Assembly (NCBI GenBank): GCA_963989385.1
Contig: OZ022500.1
Location: forward strand, 113,191,842-113,255,841
Length of the DNA: 64,000 bases
Source of the DNA: Ctena decussata
Taxonomy: Eukaryota; Mollusca; Bivalvia; Lucinida; Lucinidae
Direction of reading: 5' to 3'
Shown: in pieces, positions 39,001 through 51,000 of the stretch
How the letters are laid out: each line of letters begins with the position of its first letter
Position numbering within the stretch: position 1 is the first letter of the stretch
Position numbers and translations under genes: made by a program
The notes under the pieces: model-generated
The model's input: the letters and a program-made list of their open reading frames with translations, nothing else
What the model was told of the DNA's origin: nothing
Database searches by the model: none

Positions 39001-42000
39001 AAAGGGATAACAATGATAATTTAAGGATAATTTTCCTATTTCTCATCAAAAACATAGGTTGTGACACCTCATTCAGAACTGTCTTGCTGAGACGGTTCTG
39101 ATGAGGGTTCGCAACATATGTTTTCATTGAAAAATGAGAAAAATTATCTCAGTTCGGGAAGAGCTACGCATGTATGTCAGAAGTCGAGTATGGCTGTTTT
39201 GGTTAAAGCTTTTTCAGAAAGATGTGAAGTCTTGTGACAGTATTGTTTACAGTATACCTTAGCTTCAGCAGAATAGTTTAATTAGGATTTTGATTAATTT
39301 CTTGTCCAGTGATAACTAAATAAAAATACATCATAGCCTCTAGCATGTTCAGGGCAAAGAGTTTTTATGGCAGACTTTGTTAACCCACTGCATAAAAATC
39401 CATGAGAACCACCTAATTAGTATTATGCAGCTGAGTTTATTGAAAGTGTGAAGTTTGAAAGAGATGATACAAAATACATTTTTATGGGAATTGAAAAAGA
39501 ATTATCCAAAAGTAGCTCTAAAACTTATGGATTTTGCTTTTAAGGCAGGTTTACATGGTGATGAATGTTGCATGACACATTTTGTCATTCTACTATTTAA
39601 TCTATGTTTAGACAGTTAGACATGTGTCATGCAACAGATTTGTTTTGAGGTGTTTACATGGTGACACTTGTTGCATGACACATGTCATGCAACAAGTGTC
39701 ACCATGTAAACTCAGCTTATATGACCTATGGTTGGCATGGCTAATTTTCAATGGCATCTTTACAGTTGGAGATGTGACCTGTACTACATCAGAAAGACTG
39801 CCAGACTACAACGGTGGAACAGAATCATACCGGCAGACTGCTGACTCATCAGAGCAGACCTGTGGTCAGTCCTGTCTGTCAGATCCCCAATGTGATGCCT
39901 ACAGCTTCGTAAATGGTTTTAGCTTCAGATGTCATTTATTTACGAGAGATGCTGTGATACAAACAAGGGACATTGGAAGTGTTCTTGTATTGCTCACTTG
40001 TACACCAGGTAGACATAGTTTTAAGTACTACACATACTCTTAAGATTTGTTGGTAGAATACCCTAAGAACTTTAACAAATAGGTTTTGGCCCAGATCAGC
40101 CTTCTCCAAATAAAAGTATGCACAATTTGTTATTGAGGCAGCACTTTTATAAAACTTTTCCTGATAAAGCAAGTGGCCCTGTCTGTAATTCAGAGATAGA
40201 GATATTAGTAGGGATAATTTTCAAGTTGTTCCAGACACAGAACATTATTATGGAAGGGTCACTTTGTGAAGTTTGCCATAGTTAATAAAAACATAGTTTG
40301 GCATAATAACATGATGATAAAATAGGCAATTGAGGACGGCATTTAGAAGCAGATAGTTTAATGACTTGGTAAAGGGGTATTGAAAGATATGTAATTTGAA
40401 AAAAAAAATAAGCACTAAAACTGAGTGTATAATTTGAAGCATAAGTTTCTGTTTGTAATTGTTTCAGTATCCTCAGCAGGCTGTATTTCACACACAGAAC
40501 AGATGTCTGGAGGAGATAGTTACTATGACACTAAGAATTTTACATCTGTTATGGAATGTGCGGCAATATGCCATGCAGAGAGCAGTTGTTTCTCAGCATC
40601 ACACAAGTCTGGAACATGCTACTTGTACAGGCAGGGAGCCCCTGTAGAGACATTTGATGTTGACTCTACATATATTGTGCAAACATGTAGCTATGGTAAG
40701 TATTTCTGAAACAGCAAGCTGAAGTAACTTTTGGCTTCAGGTGTGTTTTTCTCCAGAACAGAGCCTCTAGTAGCAGTCCTGCACTGCAGGGATACTTTCA
40801 TGAGTCAAATAAAAGCTGAAAGCTCTAGCACTTCAGGCACTATACTCCATTTTAAAAGTTCAGGAAAACTGATTTTTAGGAAACTACTGTTTGCCAAGCT
40901 ATTTTAACAAAAAGGAAAAAAACATGCATATCCACGGCACAATGGGGACAATATTAATGCCATGTGAGAATTACTCTACTGAAGCCTTGCTATTCCTAAC
41001 CTTTCCTTAGTCCGAGTAGGAGCCATGATTAATGTTTGGTGCATAAGATGATGAGAAAACCTGTTACTAGGCATGTATTCAGTCTTCAGGGCCCAGTTGT
41101 TCAAAACTGACAACGACCTTAGTTAATGAGATGTTAAAATTTCAAACATTTTATTTGCAAAAACTGCCATTTTTTGCTTGAAAAATGTGAGGAGCTTTTG
41201 CAGTGTTAGAATTCCTCACATTTTTTCAGCAAAAATATTAGTACACTTGAATTTATGGGTACTGGAAGACTCAACAAATCGTTGACTGACAATTTTGTCA
41301 TGCTAAGGATGATTTGAACAACTGGGCCCACCCAGAACTTGGTATCTCCTATATACATACCATACTTTCTCAGGGAAAAAGATTTTTGTTTTGTATAAAT
41401 GTATTCTTCTCATCATTTATGAATCTTTAAATAAGAAATAATTGAAGAATCTTTACATGAATTTTAGATGTGGAAACAGACCCTTTTTGATAATTTCCAA
41501 ATCATTTTGCTTCACATTGAAACAAGAAGAAGCTATGGGATTGGCCTTTGTGGTCAAGTGTTTAAGAGCACTGACGCTTAAACAGTCTGTCACAGTTGTG
41601 AGTTCAAGCATAAGCTTGGGCTCAAGTAAGAAAGCCACATTCTGCAAAGATGTCATGGAATGTATATGAAGACTGGTTGGCTTTCTTCACTGATAAAGTT
41701 TGACGGCTTCAAACTTGATCTCTGCTAAATAATATGCTTTGTAAATATATTGTTTTTAAGCTTGCAGAGTGAATATACAAGTTTCATTGAAGATTGTGTT
41801 GATTTTGTCTATGAAATTCTTGTACATATTTTGCAGAAATGAAAACCTCTTGTTCCGTGGAAATATTTGACGACTATTATGGTGGTGAGGCAAATGCTGT
41901 TACATCTCAAGCAAACAGCGAAGAGGCTTGTGAAATGGAATGTACCACAAGCAAGGATTGTCAAGCTTTTAGCTTCACAGATCGTTCTGGTTCATACAGA

Positions 42001-45000
42001 TGCTTGTTGTACTATATGGAGCCAAACCCAGCCTTGGAAACTGACAGTAAATACTGGAAGATCAACTGTGGGCCAGGTAATAACCATTTGCAGATCAAAG
42101 CTGTTCTGCTAGGTCTGTCAAGAGAAGGTTTATTTAACCCTTAAAGCACCAAAGATTAAAATTGTTGAATTGGCAAACAGTGTGATCCAGATGAGGTGGC
42201 TCATAATGAGCCACCTCATCTGAATCTACACTGTTTGCCCTCTAGTGTTCGAATTCTCAATATGATATCCCTTATATGAACCATTTTTTTTAAATTTGGC
42301 AGACGTAAATTTTGTTGTCTGCTTTTTGGCGCATTAAGGGTTAAAAGTGTACTGAAATAATTAGGAAGCAAATGGTTTCCTTCACTTTTTTGCATGCAGA
42401 TACAGTAGAACTTCATTGGCTCAAACAGGCTTGGGACCATGAAAATTAGTTCCAGCCAAGGGTAGTTCTAGCCATCCAGGGTTAGTTTCTATATAAAGTA
42501 GCCTCTACGGACCAAAGAAAGAGTTCTAGCCAGGCAGGAGCCATCAGGGTTGGAGCCATTGAAGTTCTACTGTATGAAAGTTAGGAATCAGCATGGGTGG
42601 GCAGCATCACATTAATATATACAAATTATAAAGTTTTATCTTAAGGTGTTTGGGTACACTGCCATGTTTTTCCACAATTTTTGTTGCACCTGCCTTAGCG
42701 AGGTCCACTATAGGAGTTTGGTTTTCTGTCCATCTGTCATTTTGTCCATCCATGCATCCACACTTGCATCGACCCTAGTGTTTAAGCCCATTTCTCCCAA
42801 ACTATGATACCTACACTCATCAAATCTTACATTAAGTCTTCATAGGCTGATCTCGGGAGTTCTTGCACTTATTTGTACTTTTGATCTATATTATAAGCTT
42901 TGCTGCGTTTGTAAAATTTTGCATTTGAAATCACTTCAACCATAGTGTTTAGTCCATTTCTCATACTCTATGATACCTACAATCATCAAATCTTGCGTAG
43001 AGTTTTTTCATAGGACGGCCTTGTTAAAATTTTCCCTCAACATCACATAATCCTTGGTGTTTAGGTCCATTCCTCTCAAACAATGATACCTACGATCATC
43101 ATACCATGCATACAGATTCTTCTTAGGATGGTCTGCGCGAGTTCTTTTTTCTCACCATGATCTCTACTACTGTTGACAGAGCTCTAGATAATAGGGAGTA
43201 TTTGATGATAATTAGGGATAATTTTTGTTAATTCTACATAAAAACATATGTTGTGACCCCTCATCTGAACCGTCTCATTGAGACGGTTCAGATGAGGGGT
43301 CACAACATATGGTTTCGACGAAAAATAAGAAAAATTATCCTTAATTATCATCAAATACTCCCTCTTATCTAGAGCTCTGTGTTGAAGTTCAAGGCAGGTG
43401 CAGCATAGAACTCTTTGGAATTCTTGTTACAAAAGGGAACAACTGTGACTTTCTGATTGCTTCTCTTGACAATTGGATCAACCCTTGAAAGGAAGAATTT
43501 GCTCCTAGTTCAGATAGGCATTAAGACTACTCATAGGAACACGTTTTGCAGTTTTTTTGTCACCAGCAACTGGCAGAAGTGAGACATAGGTACATGTATT
43601 ATGTTTCCAGTGGCATTGTTGTTAATTTGATGGCATAAACTGTGTGTCAAGTTTTTGGGTTAAGATCTGTTTTGTTACCTTGCATAGACAGGCATAGACA
43701 GGCGAGACACCACATTCCACAGAATTTTTGTTGCAGTAGCCTTACTGCTTTTGTATTTTGTCCTATATTGTAACTGTTATTCAGAACAAGTCAGTCATAT
43801 GGTGACTCAAACTGACACGAGTGGTGGGCCTATGTTTACTGCATCAATCTTCACAAGAAGTCCCTTAGACTGTGCTCTCTACTGTTACCATGACGATGAC
43901 TGTGAGATGGCCACCTACTTCATCTACAGAGGCATAGGAATTTGCTACCTATACAAAATGGACTACTTTGTGTCTGTGAAGGATTCAGAGGCTATTTCAT
44001 TTGCCAAGTCTTCTACAGGTAAAAGAAAAAAATTATGTTGATGTTCTTATTACCTAGAGACTAAAAAAGCTTTGAAACATTTTCCTGAAATTTTGCCAAA
44101 GTCAATTCTGTCATCATCTTTTTTGGCACTTCAGGGGTTAAATTTTGGGACACCTAGAAATAATTGATTTTCCATTCATCCAAACAGAAGGAGCCTTGGT
44201 AGCTCAGTGGGTTAATCCCTGACCAGCTGATCTAGCGGTCCCGGGATGGATTCCCACTGAAGGCGGAAATCTTTTCAGTCGTAAACGGGGTTCCATTGCA
44301 CACAGCCTTTCATTATCACCCACCCATCGTCCTGATATGACTAAAATACTGTTGAAAAGGACGTAAAATAATAATTAAAATTGCAAGTCATCCACCCATC
44401 CATCCCAAACAGAAAATAGATTATATTTAGGTGTCCGAATATTTAAGCATATTATGGTTATATCATTATATTGTATGTGGGTATGTGGGATGACTGTTAA
44501 CTCTTTAAGCACCAAAAAGCAGATGACAAAATTTTTGTCTGCAAAAATTCAAAAAATGCCTTGTCCAAGACATTTTATATTGAGAATTCAAAGACTAGAG
44601 GCCAAACAGTGTAGAACCACTGAGATCATTATGAGCCGCCACATCAGGATCTACGCTGTTTGCTAATTATGATACTGTTTGCTACTTATGATATTTTTGT
44701 CAGTGGTGCTTAAAGTGTTAATGAGCATCCTAGAAGGGAAGAGAAATTAAGTCTAGGCACATCTAAATAAAAAAAATTAGAAATCAAATATAATTGAAAG
44801 TTCTTTCTTGACAGGATTGGTATGCCCTGCTGAATGCTGGTGATATATGTTTGTTTCTTCTGAAAAATTGTGTACATTCAGAGCTGTTGTTTGATATGAT
44901 ATGAAATATACATGGCTCCTTTATCTCCACAATCATTACAAAATTGGAATGCAAAAATTCTCAAATGTGTTCCTGTTTTTCGTTTAAAATGGAAGAATGT

Positions 45001-48000
45001 TCACACACACATGCACACAGACAGTAAGGTCAGAGCTCCAGATATGAAGAGATAACTGGGATAATTCAAAGATAATTTTTCTTATTTCTCAGGGAAAAGA
45101 TACCTTGTGACTTCTCATTAGAACTGTCTTGGTGAGACGGTTCTAATGAGGGGTCACAAAGTATGTTTACTTGGAGAAATAAGGAAAAATTATCCCTAAA
45201 TTATTCCTGTTAGGCCTTCTTAACTGGAGCTCTGGTAAGGTACCTTTTAAAGTGACACCAATCATGTTCTGCTTCAGATTTTGAACAGCTGACTTCCTCT
45301 ACAGAATACACAGATATGTCTGCTGGTGACAGAACACCACTGTCAGCTAGTGCGGTACAGACTGGGAAAGAATGTGACAGCTTGTGTCATGCAGAAACTG
45401 CTTGTGTGGCGGCAACTTTTGTCGGTGGCATGTGTGAGTTATACGGTATGGACAGTCTCGTGATATCACAGGAAAGTGGGACTCAGTTGTTTCTCAAGGA
45501 TTCAGCAGGTTTGTATTATACCATATTTATATTCGGTTATAAGATGGAGGTTACACACCCCCCGATAGAATGACCCCAATAACTACATCAGTCTTAAGCA
45601 ATTCTGCTAAATGTATATGATCGGGTTTCCCTTCTAAAACAGATCTGTCGTAAGGCAAACCTAGAGTTTTGGCAGAGCTCTAGATAAGAGGGAGTATTTG
45701 ATGATAATTAAGGATAATTTTTCTTATTTCTCATCAAAACCATATGTTGTGACCCCTCATCTGAACCGTCTCGTTGAGACGGTTCAGATGAGGGGTCACA
45801 ACATATGTTTTTATGCAGAATTACCAAAAATTATCCCTAATTATCACCAAATACTCCCTCTTATCTAGAGCTCTGGTTTTGGGGTTGTTTTGGATGGAAA
45901 ACTCCTGTCTTTCAATTGAATGAATAAAATAGATATATACTCAGCATCAATGAAAAGGCACCAGTTTGGAATTTATGGCACATTATGTTCGTTAAATGTT
46001 TGGTTTTATGTAATAGACAATTTGGTTAATCTTTATATTCTGGTATTGAGATAGAGAGTTTGCAAATTAAATTTCGTTCATCAGTGGGTGCTATCAAGCG
46101 TGACATCAATACTGACGTATTTAAAAAGGTCGATATCAAATGACACATTTAAAGCATAATAAAGCCATGTTTCGTGCTCTGCCAGACACTTGATTGCAAA
46201 TGAATCGTTTATTGGAAGGTCTCTTGACATAAAACCCACTTTTCTTCCATTGAATTATGACCTGGTTTGGTAAATAAGAGTAACGTTATCCATGTAACGT
46301 CTTGCTCGGGCTGGATAATGGTTGACGTTTGTCCCACAGAACTTCTGAAATTCTGTTCCTACTACTTATCTCAGCATTTTGGGTTGCAAAAAAGGATTAA
46401 ATGTACCTTTAGTTACTTTTGTCTGTCCTTGTTTGATGAACGTGACAATAAAGTGACGTTCGAATCCAAGTCACTTTCTTTCATTCGGTGGTCCTGATTT
46501 CTTTACTATGGCGATTTTAAAGGGCATCTATATTCTAGCAAAATCCATCATTGAGGAATTCCTGTCATGTGAAATTATGGTAGAATTTCCGTTTTTCTTG
46601 ATTTCAGAGCTAATGTTACATCACACACTCACAGCGTTCCTTCAGGCAGAATGACATCATGGGCTTAATAAGATGGTCCGATATGATAACTATACCCTGT
46701 TGATCTAGTATGATCATTGAATTTAAGCAAAAATTTCACATTTTAAGACTGGTGCGTTTTCATTGGCGCTGAGTATATTTTGACATTCATTTGCTAGAAA
46801 CAGATTGCCAGTGACAACCCATTCAATCATGGATTATCTGAAACTGGAGTAAACAGATAGATCTAGAGCTGCGAAAGTCTGGTTCATTATTTATGTCCCC
46901 CCACCGAAGGTGATGGGGGACATATTGTTTTCAGTGCGGATCCCGTCGTCGTCGGTGTCGGCGTGACAGACTCTTGTATGCGCGATATCTCTTGAACCAA
47001 TGGATGGAATTTCACCAAACTTGCATGGATATATCATTGGGACAAGCTTATGAACTGATTAGATTTTGGTGACCTTGACCTCATTTTCAAGGTCACAGGA
47101 GGACTTAGATGACAATTTCTTGTATGCGCCATATCTCTTGAACCAATTGATGGAATTTCACCAAACTTGCATGGATACATCATTGGGACAAGTGTAAGAG
47201 CTGATTAGATTTTGGTGTCCTTGACCTCATTTTCAAGGTCACTGGATAAACTAAGATGACAATTTCTTGTACCCAATTTCTTGTATGCACGATATCTCTT
47301 GAACCAATGGATGGACTTTCACCAAACTTGCATGGATATATCATTGGGACAAGTGTAAGAGCTGATTAGATTTTGGTGACCTTGACCTCATTTTCAAGGT
47401 CACTTGACCTCATTTTCAAGGTCACTGGAGGACTTAGATGACGATTTCTTGTACCCACTACATCTCCTGAACCAATGGATGGAATTTCACAAAACTTGCA
47501 TGGATACCTTATAGGGACAAGTTTTGGAGCTGATTAGATTTGGGTGACCTTGACCTTATTTTCAAGGTCACTGGAGGACTTGGATGACAATTTCATGTAC
47601 CCACTATATCTCCTGAACCAATGGATGGAATTTCGCCAAACTTTCGTGGATAACATGATTTGGACAAGTTTAATAGCTGAACAAAATTTTGGTGACCTTG
47701 ACCTCATTTTCAAGGTCACAGGAGGATTTCACTAAAATTGATGTGTCTCTTTAGCCTTTGGCTTGATTTCCACTTTACTTTCATAGATATACCTATGGGA
47801 CAGTCTCAGGAGTGTACTGTGTTTTGATGACCTTTACCCCATTTTCAAGGTCAAAAGCTATCTTACAAATGCGTATTTTTCTCTCTTAAAAAATGAGATA
47901 TCTTGAACCAGTGGATGGATATTCATCAGACTTGCATGAATGTATGGTTGTGACAGGTTTAAGACATCGAAGGATAGGAATAAAAACAGAATAAACAACC

Positions 48001-51000
48001 AACGACGGGTGTGAATATCACGGTGTGTATTTATTGTTGACCGGTTTCGGTCTTCAAAGACAGGTTTAAGACATGTTTAGTAGTTGGTGACCTTGACCCA
48101 TTTTTGAAGGACATAGTCTTCTATGTAGGATATCTTTAGAACCAGCAGATGGATTTTGTCCAAACTTGCATAGATATTTCATTTGTACTGGCTATATTCA
48201 TTAGAGGGGATGGGAAATGGGCTGGTGGGGGGACATCAGTTTTTCTCTGAAAAACATTTCTAGTTTTTATCTGGAAGCATGTCCAGGGCTGAGCATCATC
48301 TACAATACAAAATCGGATTTTTCATTATCTAACCCCTCCCATCCCCTTCCTTTGTTAATTGCAATTTAATTTTGGGTGTTTATTAGAAGAAATACAGTAA
48401 TTCATTAAACTCTTCATTTAAGTTGCGACATGACAAAACCAACACAGTGGCACGTATGCCAAACAAGGAGTTAGAGCATCCACCTTGTCTGATCAGAGTC
48501 TTTACTCACAGCATGGAGCTAGCCTAGGCCCTTAGCTACCCCTAAAGTGCACAGCAAAGACTCTGATCAGACTGGGCGGATGCCCAGGCTGATCTGAGTC
48601 TTCCCTGGGTGCACATGTCACTTTGATGGTTTTGTCATGTTGTGGCTCATTTTATCTGAGCAGGAAACAAGGATCTGTCTGTTGACACGTGCCAGGGATC
48701 ATGGAAGAACTGTGACAGTCAAAATTGTGAGTATCACGCCACCTGGTGGTATGAGGAAGCTACTCAAGAGATCACATTCACCTTAACCGTGAGACAAGAG
48801 CAGACAAAGTGGGCCGCTATTGGATTCTCTTCAGACAGAAACAAGGTACTCCAATTGAACAAAATAGTGATAGGACATTAATTCTCATGACTTTAACACT
48901 AGGCAAATTTGCATAAAGGACCTGGCAAGGTAAAACCCATATTTGGCCCCCAGAAAATTCATTTTTCAAAAGTTCAATTTCGATCCTGAAAATGTATGCA
49001 TACCAAAGTTCCAACCTTGAATGTAACAGCAAACACAAAATTAACCAGTTCTTGCTTAAAATATTTGTGTTTCTTTCATGAACATACTCATACACACAGG
49101 GGATTTTGAACAAAATGGCACATTTGATAGCCTTTGCGGCTTTCAAAATATATGAGCCTGGCCTCCATTACACTTTATATTTTGTGTGCAGATAAAGTTT
49201 TGATATACTAATATGTCATGAAAAATTTAATGTGCTGGAGACAGGCTCTGTGTTTATTTTCAAATATTTGTTACCAAACTGACAGCTTTTAAGTTATTGT
49301 CAGTTTTGCATTGTCAAGATTTTTTCTGTTTTTTCAGGCTTATTCAGATGCAATAATTGCTTTCATTGCATCAGATGGTACACCAAAAGTTCAAGACTAG
49401 TAAGTGATTTATTTATTTGATTGCATTAATGTGTATTTAAGGTGGTATCATTATGAGGTTGGAGGAGGGGTGTTTGCATATTTAATTTTTTTATTATTAT
49501 TTTTTTTTTTTTTTTTTTTTTTTGGAGAATCAAGAACACTTGCTGCTTGTCTGATTTGGAACTCTTCAGTCTTTATCTTTAACATGACATGTACATGTGT
49601 ATATCTGGGGCTGTATTCATAAAGCCACTTAAGTTGTTGCTATGCTGTTGCTAAGGCTAAATATCTATAAAGGAGATTTCCTACAAGTATGAAATTTGGT
49701 CTGGAGGACCAGTCTTTGTAAGACTGTTCCTCCAGAGCAATTTCATAGTTGTAGGGAATCTCCTTCAAAGAAACTTAGCCTTAGCAACAGCATAGCAACC
49801 ACTTAAGTCGTTTTATGAATATGTCCCTAGGGCTCAGCCTACAGGATGATTTGAGAGAAATAGTCTCCCTAAGCTTGCTGACTTCTCCCTATTTTAAGCA
49901 GAGGGAGAAGTGAAAATGTATAGAACATGTAAGGAAATCCAAAATTTGGACCAAAACTTCTCTCTAAAGTCCTGAAAATGTTGCAAGATCTCTCCCTGTC
50001 TGAAAGCTCTAGGCTGATCCCTGTATATATTGTGGTGTAACTGTATATATTGTATCTATCTCATTCCAGTTGGTTGTCAGATGAGACCCTTCCAGTATAT
50101 GATGATTATCAGGATGTAACCTTTATCTCTGGTAACTATGACAACAGTGTCATGACCTTCACCTTCAGTCGAAAACGAGACACAGGTCACTACCAGGATG
50201 TTGCTTTCACAGATGATGACTGTGCTTATTTTATTTTCTCGTATGGTGGCATGGTAGATGATTCTGGAATGGTGTTTGAACAGAAACACTACACCAACAT
50301 GAAAATGTCCAACACAAAATTCTGCTTTAGAAGATGTCCAGAACCTGGTAAGTTTCTGTTTTGGTAATCTTTAATCTTTGTAGAGTGCTTTGTACATATC
50401 ACCAGTAAACAGTTCTGATTCTGATTCATTTGTCTATGGAAAAAAAACTAATAAGTACACCCACTTTTGTGTTACCCATAGGTGACCTCATAGCACAGAT
50501 GCAGATGATCCCAACAAATGCAGGAAAGTTGATCTTTTTGTTCGTATTTCGGTTTTAAAGGGCCTTGTAGACACGAGATGTTAGCAGAGATGACTTGAAA
50601 TAAGCAGATAATTTCCAACTTCAGTGTTTGAGATAATATGAGCCGCGACACGAGAAAACAAACAAAGTGGTTGTGCGCCCAGAGCAGACTCAGATCCACC
50701 TGGGCATCCGCCCAGTCTGATCAGAGCTTTTGCTGTCCGCATGGAAGTAGCTTAGACCCTTAGCTACCCTTTAAGTGCAAAGCGAAGACTCTGATCAGGC
50801 TGGACAAATGTCCAGGCTGATCTGAGTCTGCACCTTGTGCACAACCACTTTGTTGGTTTCCACGTGTCGCGGCTCATATGTTTTCCATCATTTCTTCCAA
50901 GGGAAACAACTTTTGTGACTTCCTGTTTGCTTTCATGGTCAACAAAGCCCTTCCAAAATGGAGTCTATTCTTATTGGAAAGAATTTTGCTCATAGGTGAG

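Noticed and set aside
46267..46497. 76-codon frame in the intron before DOMON
   Set aside because: No PAN cysteine pattern, no splice-phase fit and no recognised motif.
48900..49330. Additional DOMON exon between exons 1 and 2
   Set aside because: Phase 0 to phase 0 joining of 48845 to 49338 already gives a continuous DOMON centre, and no further homologous strand is missing.
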